This document shows positions 1 to 9,809 of a stretch of DNA of 64,000 nucleotides, piece after piece. Source of the stretch: Hetaerina americana (taxonomy: Eukaryota > Arthropoda > Insecta > Odonata > Calopterygidae); assembly GCA_022747635.1 (NCBI GenBank), contig JAKTNV010000067.1, positions 777,001 through 841,000 of the forward strand. Reading direction: 5' to 3'. How positions within the stretch are numbered: the first letter of the stretch is position 1; every line of letters starts with the position of its first letter. The position numbers and the translations under genes are program-made. Under the pieces are notes generated by a model. It saw nothing but the letters and a program-made list of their open reading frames with translations, was not told the origin of the DNA and ran no database searches.

Positions 1-400
1 TCATCAGCAAATGAAACAGATGTAGGTTTCATATAACTGGGCAAATCATTAATCATGACGATGAAAAGTATTTGGCCAAGCACAGAGCCCTGTGGTACAC
101 CACATTTTACTTTAAGAGCTGTAGATCGGCAGCCATCAAGTTCAACCAATTGATGACGATCATCAAAATATGATTTCATTAGTTTCAGTGCAATTCCCTT
201 AATACCATAATATTCTAGCTTTGTTAGTAATATTGAATGATTAACGCAGTTGAAAGCCTTACTAAGATGACATAGTGTCACCGAGACTGACTCCTTCTCT
301 TCAAATGCATTAATGACATAATTAACTATGGACTCTACTGCCAAAATTGTAGATTTCCCAGATCGAAAGCCATGCTGTGATTTGGAAAAGAGATTATTTT
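1..400 (-). pseudogene. LINE reverse transcriptase fragment (truncated)
   Basis: Read on the minus strand, about 130 codons are open from roughly 400 down to the window edge and look like the palm of a Jockey/CR1-type non-LTR reverse transcriptase. Visible are QHGFR near 380, the stretch LSKAFN..NHSILLTKLEYYG, CGVPQGSVLG, INDLP and SFADD at the very edge. The usual motif-A aspartate before LSKAF is His here (CHLSKAFN), so the copy is probably dead. It is cut by the window start and ends against piggyBac-like sequence near 400-470. No ATG lies in this stretch. It is a relic upstream of or inside the b561 gene, unrelated to its function. Confidence 0.8.
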
Positions 401-469
401 ACTGAAATATATATAGTGTGGTGAAAACTACCCTTTAATATATAAAAGATATATAAATTTCGTATTTGA

Positions 470-1022
470 AAGTGACGATGAGAGCATTAAAAAGAAGAGA
501 AGGAGAGATGGTAGCGAAGAAATTGTTTCAAAACCAGCTTGTGCGAGTGATTATAATCAAGGAATGGGAGGTGTGGACAAACAAGACCAGTGGCTAGCAT
601 GCTTCCCGCTTATGAGAAAGTTCATGAAAGGATATTAAAAAATGTTCTTTTATGTGTTTGATATTGCACTGTTTAATTCTTACACTTTATACTCTAAAGT
701 AAGCAAAAAAAATGAAGAAAATTATAACTAGTTTTCGTTTGGATGTTGCCGAGGCGTAATTGGCAAAGGTCACTCTGCCAAATTACAATGTTCGTGGACG
801 ACCTTCACATGGTGACATACCATTCCGATTGTATGCTAAAAATTGGGCTCATTTTTCTGAAAATATCCCATCAGCAACAAAGGAACAACATCCAACAAAA
901 AGATGCCAACCAACTTAAAACTTTGCTTAAAAAATAATGTCAGAAGTGAGACAACTTGGCAGTGGAAGCACTGCCAAGTACCTTCACATTTGCCAGAGTG
1001 TTTTGAGAATTATCATACTTTC
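470..1022 (+). pseudogene. piggyBac-like transposase relic (C-terminal part)
   Basis: Translating + from 477 gives KPACASDYNQGMGGVDKQDQ, then FPLMRKFMKGY, a stop, and MFFYVFDIALFNSYTLY. This is the conserved C-terminal third of piggyBac/PGBD transposases (the MGGVD block). After further stops and frame changes come GRPSHGDIPFRLYAKNW and PTKRCQ, then VPSHLPECFENYHTF, matching the Cys-rich C-terminal zinc-binding tail. At least two in-frame stops and two frameshifts rule out function. No flanking TTAA-anchored terminal repeats were identified. Family assignment is firm; exact limits are not. Confidence 0.75.
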
Positions 1023-1844
1023 TCTGATTATTAATAATAAATATGCATATAATATTATGTATTCCCATCTATTGTATAATAATGTTGTCTTACTTTAAAC
1101 AAATATTTCCCAATTTTTTAATTTATGTATAGATTTTTCAATGACATTTGTGTAATTTTCTTTTCTGTTAATATTTAATATTATTATAATTATTACAGTT
1201 CTAGTCAATAAGAAAAATGTCTTGATGAAAAAATCATTTAACTAGATACTTTACAATGTGAAATAATAATCACTTTTTATTTCACTATTCTACGTTGATT
1301 ACCAACTGCAAAATATCATTTCATTACCTACCATACCATTTTAAAAGAACCACAGAAAAAATAAATAGAGGATAGGGGCAGGATATTCAGAAAATAAATT
1401 GAAGTGGAAGGGTTTAAGCCAATATTCACATGACATTGCCTCAATATATCTGCTCCCCTTTCACTCTCGCTATCCCCAAATGATGCCTGGCATTAGTTTT
1501 CCCAAATGCTTGCTTGTCAGCAATCCACCATTCTACTTTTTTCAGCATCATGAGACCCTTGCCCCCTTCCGTCAGTCAGTGAAGTTTTAGTTGCAATCGC
1601 CCCTGAATTGTGTCTTACAACTAAGGGATACCTATACCAATTGTGCCTGGTGGTACTTATTGATATAGCATCAATCAACATAGAGTACAGCCTGAATGAT
1701 TGGTTATTTTTTAAATCTTTATTGGATTATTCGAGATAATTCTTGATCATACAGCCTTCTATTGATACATCATTTAAAAAGAGTGGCAGGGGTGTAAAAG
1801 AATAATGTTCATTGTAATTAAATCATTACTTTATTTGTTCGCAG
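1023..1844. other. AT-rich non-coding DNA (likely b561 intron)
   Basis: AT-rich sequence without a credible coding region. It presumably belongs to the intron that ends at the AG of 1843-1844. No exon for the missing N-terminus of cytochrome b561 was recognised here, so that exon probably lies left of the window. Confidence 0.5.
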
Positions 1845-4800
1845 GTATTCTAGTCTATCGAGTGTTCCGAGGACAGAGAAAGAGAAAATTGAAGATTGGG
1901 CATGGCTTCATTCATTTAATGGTTTTCGTATTAGCTGTGATTGCACTTCAAGCAGTATTTGATTCTCATAATCTTAAATTACCTCCAATTCCTAACTTGT
2001 ATACCCTGCACAGTTGGATTGGCCTAATTGCCGTCATCCTTTTTTCTTGCCAGGTGAGAAAATTGTGTTTTTTAATGTTGACTTTTAAATCTGTTAATGA
2101 AATTATTACATGAATGAGTGTTTTTTTTCTAATCATAGCAGTATTTCATATTAGCTTGTATGTACTCATTTTTAATAGCCTGTGGTCATTACATGAGGTT
2201 TTTAAAAATATCAGAAAATATATTGAGATGTGATAGAAAATTTGATTTAAGGGATTTTCCTCTTCAGGACCTAAACCCTATGGTTGAGGGTTTACAGGTC
2301 AGTTGGCGAATTGGTGACCATTTGAAGAAGTTTATATTTTTGTTTAAGTGATCTTTGAAAGTGTAAAATTTGAGCCCCAGACGCTTTGGCTGTATGCAGC
2401 AAAATTGCAAATTTTATTAAGACATCTTCATTGGAATAATCAGAAAGGAAATACTGTTGGTTAATTAATCTCAGCTTTCATTGTTATTTTGTTCCTACAT
2501 GTATGTTCTGTTCGTACATGTATGATATTAAGTAAGTTATGAATAAAAGGCTTTTTGGTAGATAATTTTAATATATTTCAGGTTCCACGGTGGAACCTTT
2601 GAAAAGAAACATCAGTAGAACTAAGATATATACATATTTATTAAATGCACTCAAAAATTCAGAACGCTTCTTGGGACAGTTATGTAAATAATAAGGAATT
2701 GTCCTGGCAATGCCAAATTGAACGTAACTGAAACTTATTTAACCTCCTTGATTAAGAAGGTTGTGGCATAGGATCAAGAGGTGACGAAATATTACAGTAT
2801 TATTTTGAATATTTCTGCCATCTCTCAAAGTATTTTCCATATTTTTTAGAACACCCTGTGTAAAGCCAGTCTCATTTATTTAGATTCAAGCCACTTTTAC
2901 CATTGCTGGTATTACAAGCATCTACACTGATTCCAGGAAGAATGTTGGGCATTCATCTGGCTTCCCAGATGTAAAATCACCAGAATTATTGCACCAGTCA
3001 GGCCCAAGGTTGAATTTCAATCAACAACATATTGTTAAATAGGCAGGTACACTTACCACTAGTAGACGTACATGTATCTGGCTGGAGATCCACGTATTAC
3101 TATCATTGGAAAAACTAAACACTTTTGTCCACAAAATTAGGCCATCAGGTGAGCCTTGTATTTCCTTACTATGGTTCAGAGTCCTACCTGGACATGATCT
3201 TTAGCATGATGTAATGGTATATTCTCAACCATGTGAAATGGCAGAAAGAGTCATCAGAAGCACCAAGGCCATATTTCATTACTGTCACAGTCTCAATAGC
3301 ATTGTTACATCTAGACTTTTTCCGGTGTTCTCAAAGGTTGATAAGATCTTCCTCTCTCTGCATCCGTCAACATGCAGCCCTCCTTAGAATGCATCCCATC
3401 CACCCTTCCCTGCCTTTTGTTAATATATCTGGCTCCCTGTCAATCCTCTCCTGTACCTTCTCATTTGCAACTCTGTCAGTCCTAAGTATCCACTCCTTCT
3501 TTCACCAAAGCCACGTCACAGACCATGTTGTGGTCTGTGCAATAAATGTGTGAACTGGTGCAACCTGGCGGCCTATATGATGCGGGCTATAGCCCCGCCC
3601 ACGAGCGGCGTTAGTTGTCTGAGACTCAATGAGTCATCTGTGCTCGGCGGATCGTCGTGCTGTGCGTATAGTGCCAGTTATGTTAGTTCCTCAGGTCCTT
3701 GTTTTTACTGTTTGTTGAAAATGGAAATTTGACAAAATCACGGAGCAACAAATCAACATCAAGTTTTTTTGGTGAAGTGCAGTAAAAGTCATCAAGAAAT
3801 CACTGAAATGTTGACAGGTGTTTACGGCGATACGAGTAATCGTATCACTGGTAATGCTCGGAAGAAAGGATCCATTTTCAAGTGGAGTAAGGGTTTTAAA
3901 AATGGCCGACAAGATGCCACGGACGATGATGCAAGTCCGGGACGACATTCAACCACCTGTGGTGGCGACAACATTGATCGTGTGCTGTCCCTTGCCCTTA
4001 CCGATCGTCGAACAATTGTACTAATGTTAGCTGGTGAACTGAATTGAGGAAAATCAACGGCGCACACTATTCTAACCGAACATGATGGATGGATCCTTCA
4101 CCATGGCAATGCACCAATGCACATTCAACATTGATTCTCTGCCCGTTTCTGGCAGAAATTCGATCACCATCCTTGATCATCCTCCTTATTCGCACCCCCT
4201 GCCACTTATTTCTATTCCCAAAATGAATAAATGCAATGCGGGGACATATTACTGGGAAGATGTGGAAGGCATAATAAAGCAAGAAATGATGAGACAACTA
4301 ATTAGCCTAACTGCCGAGGACTTCCTTAAAGGGTGCTTCAGTGAACAGTGGAAAAGAAGAAGATGGAATAAGTGCATAGCGACGAATTGAGAATACATTG
4401 AAGAAGGGGACAAAATCAATGTAGACTAAATTTTGCAAAATAAAGTATGTAAATGGCCTCAGTTTGCATATTTATTGGACAGACCTTGTAACTTTCAACA
4501 TTCTTTCATCACCCATGTTTGAGATTAACATAGTTAGAACAACTCCTCATATAACATCTTATCAATTTTTTTCAATTCTTAGATAAAATTTTAAACAAAA
4601 ACCACATCACTTATACTCTTAATTGATGCGCAATTTTGCTTTCTCTGAATATGGAATAAATCTGAGTGATTTTGAATTGATCATCTATTGGTTGTTCAAC
4701 CTTTTTATTGTGTCATTTCAATTTCAGTGGGTTTCAGGTTTGGTGTCATTCTTGTATCCTGGTCTTCACATATCTCTGAGAGCTTCATATCTGCCTGTCC

Positions 4801-7800
4801 ATGTGTTTTTTGGTGTTGGAGGATTTCTGAGTGCAGTGACAGCTTCATTGCTGGGACTTCTTGAGAAAGCCCACTGGTCTATGTAAGTGATGGAATAATT
4901 GGTTTCATCATTAAATTACCCAGCGTACGTTTTTTTGACTTTTCTCTTGCAAACACAGAAAATGCTTCCTTGGAACAATTTTCATTTCACTGAAGAGTAA
5001 TCAGGCTTAGGAACAAATTGTGGGTGTCCCTGGGAAGAGGCTTTTGGGTGTGATGATGAGGGGTTGGAGTATGGTCGGGGGTGTGCAATGAGAGAGATAG
5101 GGATGATGAGGTGGAGGACTCCAGTTTTGGAGCGGAGGGTGGCGAGAGGGAAGAAGCAATCGGCTTCTGTTGGATTTGGGGTTCATTTATAGCAAACGCT
5201 TGGTTTAAAAACTGTAATAGATGTAGGCATGCATAGAAAATGCTCAGGGATCCTGAGTTATGGTTGGGCACAAATCAAGGGGCAACCAACTGTTATTCAA
5301 ACAGTTTCCCAGGAGATGGTGGAGATTAATGTGGTGATTTAGTACTAGTGAAGATTAATGGCTTCTGGCGTAACTTTATGGAACCGATTCATTATAAATA
5401 AATGAAAGGACTAACTTTGTAGTTCCACATGAAAACGTGTGGAACTCTCTAATCCCCTGACTCACGAGAGCTCTACAATGTAGACTTCTCCCTCCCACTC
5501 CACATTCCTTCAACTTTGCGGAGGTGACGCCAAACTGCCCTCCCCTCCGGCACGCAAACCCATCCTGACACTTTGCCCCTCCCAAACCTTCCTGATTATC
5601 TCCACCCCACCCCCGCCCTGGCTGTATATATAAGAAGGGCTGCAAATGTAGAGAGCTCACCTGATGATGAAGTTTTACTTCGAAACCCGGGTCGTGTGAA
5701 TAAATCGTTCGTGTGGAACTACAAAGTTAGTCCATTCATTTATTTATACTAATGAAGAGTAAAATAAGATTCAAGATGAAAAAAAGGGAAGATAGATGAG
5801 GAAATTAAATGTAAGAACATAAACAAGTTCGAAAAGAAAGAGTCTGGAGGCAGTAGAAAAACTTATGAGTGAGGATAAGGAGCGGTAATAAGGTGATAGG
5901 AATAGTAGAGAGAGAGAGGAAAGTATGTTGTGGATTACCGACTAGAGGATTGGGAAGATGAGAGAAGAAATGGAAGAATGCAAACACAAAATTAGATAGA
6001 AGGAATAATGCTGAAATAAATGTGAAACTTAGCTGGTGAACTGAATGGGGAAAAGACCTTTCTTGGAAAACTGTAGAAGGATGTGGAATGTTTATAGTGG
6101 AAGGATAGAATTAGTGAAGTGTGCAGGAAGATGAAAATACTGTCATGAATCGGTAAGGGAAAATCTGTGCAAGCTATCATATATGCATCGGGAAAATTAG
6201 TAACTGAACCAAGAAATATTAATGAGAGATAGAAAGAATACGTAGAGGATCTCTATGGTAAAGACAATAGGCTAGCTAACTTATGCATAGAAAGATAATA
6301 TGAGGTAAATGGGAATAGGTAGGGCCAGGCATGCTTGAATGCGAGGCAGAAACAGTATTAAAGGTATTCAAATTTAATTAGTCTGTGAAAATAGATAACA
6401 CCTCTGTGGAACTGCTTAAGGGTTGAGGAAGGAAATGTTTAAATGGGTTAATTCATGGTATGTATGCGGAATGAATTTGGCCAGATGATTCCATCATGTC
6501 AGTATTAATTCCTATCCCAAAAAATGGAAAGATAGCCTGAGGATATGTGCTCACACTGGTAAGGGAGCACTTAGAATCATCAGTAAAAGAATGGAGAAGA
6601 AGACAATGTGGTTTGCATGTAGTTACTGTGTAATTAATAATGTAGTTTTAGTTTTCTTTTTCACTGATACGAGACAGAGAAATTGAGAACCTGATGACAA
6701 CTATTAAAAAATCAAGCTTCAAAACTATTCATGAGAATTTGTTTTAATTTTACAGGAGATGGTATTTATGCCCGGTGTGCTAAACTAACTAAACATTTCA
6801 TTGAGAAAAATACATTCAACCCTAATTAGAATGAGGGATTTATAAAGGCAGAGAAAATGGTTGCTTTTAATATAAATTTTGATAATATCTAAATGACAAC
6901 GGAAACTAAGCATTGCATAATAAGTTAAAATGATAATAATAAAATGGGATCTGAAGAGAGAAAATTTTTGATACAAAATTGCATTTAAACTTGAATTATG
7001 TTACAAAAGAAGGAACCAATGCAGCTGAAAAGCATTTTGGCCGAGTGAGTATAATTTCCAGGATTCTATGATGAATATACATGTAGCTGCTATTTTTTTA
7101 ATATAAAAATTCAATATTCTTGGTATTAATTGTTAACATAAAAATAGTTTTATTTTTTCTGCTGATCCAAGTGTTTTTCATATATTCTGACCTGAAAATA
7201 TCAGTGTGTCTTATTGGGGGGGGAATTTAAGGGAGGATATTGGTTTTATTTATACCATATTCATATGCTTGACAGCAAGGTTCACAAACCAATCAAGATT
7301 TTTCTCTCAACAGGCTCTCTTTTCTAGCTCATCCCTCTGACTGTAACTTGCATTCATAATGGCACATTTATGGGACAGATGTTTATTAATATTATAAGTA
7401 CATATTCTGTTGATTCGAAGTAAAATAGAAATGGTTCCTAAAAAATATTGCAGTCCACTATAGTGGACTTAATCCACTCTGGTTTGACCCAGCATGAACA
7501 TGTTTTGCCCAGCATTTCTTCCACTGCTCATATGCTTTGCTCCTCCGTTCATGCCTCGCATTAATCCTTGTATCACAAATTTGACCACTCACTTCTTCTT
7601 AGGACTTTCTTCAATCACTTGTCTGCCTTATTTGATTTCTTATGTGACAATTTTCTCTTTTCTCATATGATGACGGGTGTGATGAATTCTAGCTATGAAA
7701 TAGACATAACATAGACTATGCATATATTATTAATTAGCCATAATAATTTTTCCACACCGGAGGATTCAGTCAGTTGTTTGTGTGATAAGGGAGTCCAGTG

Positions 7801-9809
7801 GTCAGAGTGACTGTAGGGATGGGTTGATTCCTCACAATAATCCTGATGTTGAACACCACCAGCTTGACCCAGCTGTTATTATCTGAACAGCATTTGTTCA
7901 GGGGAATTCGCGAGCAGCACTGGGAAAGGAAGCGGACCTCCTTACCTGACTTGTGAACCTCACTTGCCTAACAGGTAGTATGAGGTGAGCTTTCCCACCA
8001 TACATTAAACCAACTGTCCAGTCGGTTTGATGGCTGAGGTTGGAGCTTCCTGGAAATAACTTTGGTGCTTGGTCTGCGTGCTTATAAGGATAGGCGTTGT
8101 TGCCTTTTCATCTGCTGCTAACACTCCTTCTGCTAAACCACGCATCTTCAAGAATCATGTGGGGTGGGGGTAAGAAGCAATAATTTGAATTTGTATTCAT
8201 TGGTATTCGTGTCAGAGTTTCATTCATGTTCAATCAGGAACCTTTTTAAGAGCAAGGGATTTGTATGTAGCTGGGGAGCTAGTGGCCACTACAAAAGGTC
8301 AGACTTTAAGTTGCATAAGCGTAGTTTGTGGAAATGCATCACTTAAGTTTTGCTTTATTGCACTGAGAGAGAGAGAGAGAATTTTTCCAGCAAGTGTAAG
8401 CAAGATCAAAAGGAAATTTCCGTGTCAGGGTTGTGGATCACCAATGTACTTCCGTGCTCCCACATCCCTCTTTCCGACCAAAAAAGAATATCTTTATGAA
8501 TATAGCCAATGCACACTCCAATTTCACACAAAAAATATTCGATTTCCAAAAACTCAGCATCCTAGAAGGAATGGAGGTAGTGCTTTACACCAAGACCCCT
8601 CTTTCTCCGTCATAAGTGAGTGCATTTTCTCCCAACCTTCATCCTTGTCATTAGCTGACTCTCCTCATCCCCCACTTATGTCTCAGTCAACCTCCCTACT
8701 GTGATCGCCTACTATGTATGTGGCTTGCACAATGCCCGCAATGTACTATGTAGCTCCCTCCTCCTTCCTCTGTGGTCGTAACCCCCTGGCGAATGGCCAT
8801 GGAGCAGTTCTCCCCCAGCCGCTCTGGCCGTACCCGTGCCCAGCCCAATCCTTCACTGTCTGAGTGGGCAATGCAAAGAGGGGGCGAGATAAGAGCTTAA
8901 ATTCTTTTCATAAATTAAAGCATTTATTGAAATATTAACATAGTATCCATGTGAAACAAGTTTGTAATTTTCCACAGACTTTGTTTTAAGGTACAATGCG
9001 TTTTGCCAACTTGCAACATCATGAAATTAATATGGTAGATATTTTAAATTATTCAAAAATAATGGAGAGTGAAGTGATATTTAAATGTTAATTGGGAAAT
9101 AGAATTGTAGTGTTGCTTTTTAGGCCAATCATATCAGCTGAAAGTCTTGGTTTAACCCTTTTGTTATATTTGAATGGATGAGCATGTTACAGATGGATGG
9201 AAGCTGTGTGGGTTGTGCTGTAAGATGTTGTCTAGGATATGTAAATGCATCACTTGGATACAAGGCCTTTCATTGGCAGTCAAAGACTAGAACCATTAAC
9301 TACGTATATATCTATAAAATATCCATGTGTAATGTAACCGAAGCATTATCTGTTGCTTAAGTTATTTGTAAAAGGTCTGGTGCTTTCCCAGAGTATGAGC
9401 TGGACAAAACTTTTTCAGATCTTCTACAGATTTGGGAATTTTTTTCTGCTGATGATATACAAGTTGGGCACCAAAATATCACGAGAAATAGAGTTCCTGA
9501 CCAGGGATACATCCTAAGAATTTCTCCCACTACTTTTATGGACTTGCCCCCTTCAAAATGTCTCCTCATGTTATCTGTGCCATGCGTCAAATAATTAAAG
9601 AATACTTCAGTCACTAAAATCATTGTTTATATCCTCATAGTGCTAATTACAAGGATCTGCCCACGGAAGGATTGCTGGTCAACTTCATTGGAATAGCAAT
9701 CTTACTTTACACCGCCCTCATAATGTTCCTGGTCACGACCCCTCGGTTCAAACGATTCTCCATCCCTGAAGATGAACTTTTACTGAGAGAAGGTATTAGT
9801 GGTGAATGA
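1845..9809 (+). CDS. cytochrome b561, ascorbate-dependent reductase (3' exons, partial)
   Basis: Three exons with GT-AG borders and matching phases give 176 codons: 1845-2053, 4728-4882 and 9641-9809 (stop TGA 9807-9809). The protein is the C-terminal two thirds of a CYB561-family protein, which moves electrons from ascorbate across a membrane through two haems b to monodehydroascorbate or ferric iron. Visible family features are KIGHGFIH, VIALQAVFDSHN, the segment IPNLYTLHSWIGLIAVILF, YLPVHVFFG and EKAHWS. The His residues of HGFIH, LHSW and PVHVF are the expected haem-ligand positions. Four hydrophobic segments (about TM3-TM6) are present. The N-terminal 60-80 residues and first exon(s) lie outside the window: exon 1845 starts in phase 1 and nothing suitable is seen upstream. 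Paralogue (CYB561, CYB561A3 or CYBRD1-like) cannot be settled, so no symbol is given. The introns (2.7 and 4.8 kb) contain transposon relics. Confidence 0.9.
2054..3540. other. b561 intron, no gene seen
   Basis: The first part of the intron after exon 1845-2053. Short open frames lack codon-like patterns or homology. A 17-bp palindrome (two 8-bp arms around one base) sits at 2580-2596, and ACACCCTGTGTA near 2850 resembles the end of the TIR element at 48872-49201. Nothing else is supported. Confidence 0.4.
3731..4490 (+). pseudogene. mariner transposase relic with internal deletion
   Basis: From about 3740 the translation shows EQQINIKFF, then HQEITEMLTGVYGD, FKWSKGFKNGRQD, PGRHST, and IDRVLSLALTDRRTIVLMLAGELN. 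These are the paired helix-turn-helix and linker of a mariner transposase. After a stop at 4045 and ILTEH near 4078 the sequence jumps straight to WILHHGNAP near 4090, the region of the second catalytic Asp. It continues with HPPYS, WKRRRWNKCIA and EEGDKINVD of the C-terminus. The central third, with the first catalytic Asp, is therefore deleted, and several frame changes and stops are present. GGACAGACCTTGTA at 4477-4490 looks like the 3' terminal repeat; a 5' partner was not found. It lies in a b561 intron. Confidence 0.8.
5344..5758 (+). mobile_element. Penelope-derived short element with terminal inverted repeats and ribozyme-like core
   Basis: Inverted repeats of about 37 bp bound the element (5393-5429 and 5712-5748; AAATGAA(A/T)GGACTAACTT and its complement). 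Inside are a pyrimidine-rich tract (about 5490-5625), a TATATAAGAAGGGCTGC stretch (about 5624-5642) and a hammerhead-like core (5658-5696). ACTA(A/G)TGAAGA occurs at 5344-5354 and 5748-5758 as a probable target duplication. Between the left duplication and the left repeat lie 38 extra bases similar to those at 41848-41881. No protein is encoded. The layout matches the tail-plus-right-terminal part of the coding Penelope element at 41.8-43.9 kb, so I read it as an internally deleted, non-autonomous relative. Confidence 0.65.
5658..5696 (+). ncRNA. candidate hammerhead ribozyme (type I, minimal)
   Basis: The core CTGATGA is at 5661-5667 and GAAA at 5682-5685. They are separated by a hairpin, GAAGT/ACTTC with a TTT loop. 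An unpaired T (5668) at the base of helix II is irregular. Helix III is the palindrome ACCCGGGT (5685-5692), followed by C5693 as the predicted cleavage nucleotide. Helix I can pair CAC (5658-5660) with GTG (5694-5696). Such minimal hammerheads, able to act as dimers, are known from Penelope-like elements. Activity is not shown. Confidence 0.55.
5990..6615 (+). pseudogene. LINE (RTE-like/endonuclease-RT) relic, linker to early RT
   Basis: Translated fragments in changing frames follow the order of an endonuclease-reverse transcriptase: GKLVTEPRNIN, KEYVEDLYGKDN, a stretch resembling DNTSVELLKG, WPDDSIMSVLIPIPKNGKIA and then RMEKKT. Many stops and shifts are present, so it is non-functional. 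The same family appears at 34890, 41418 and 47915 in different segments. The preceding 5760-5990 may be part of it but shows no motif I recognise. Confidence 0.6.
6620..7780. other. b561 intron, no gene seen
   Basis: AT-rich intronic sequence with only short spurious open frames. No repeat family was recognised. Confidence 0.4.
7785..8160 (+). repeat. possible tRNA-derived SINE
   Basis: The segment around 7792-7803 resembles a polymerase III A box, and GGGTTGATTCC at 7821-7831 resembles a B box (one base short of GGTTCGATTCC). The spacing is tRNA-like. The downstream block (GAGGTGAG...AAACCAA) has a look-alike at 50430-50500. There is no clear tail or target duplication, so the call is tentative. 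Confidence 0.35.
8161..9640. other. b561 intron, no gene seen
   Basis: This holds a 147-codon open frame (8261-8704) with no recognisable domain and biased composition, and a (GA)n run at 8366-8381. The rest is AT-rich. Treated as intronic non-coding DNA up to the acceptor AG at 9639-9640. Confidence 0.4.

Noticed and set aside
1399..1590. Candidate missing N-terminal exon of cytochrome b561
   Set aside because: The translation lacks the expected transmembrane segment and family motifs and has no suitable donor in phase 1.
3233..3553. A 106-codon plus-strand frame
   Set aside because: Low-information Ser/Leu-rich translation, no homology, and it lies in the b561 intron upstream of a mariner relic.
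8261..8704. A 147-codon plus-strand frame
   Set aside because: No recognisable domain, no initiation or splice context, and it lies inside a b561 intron; likely chance.
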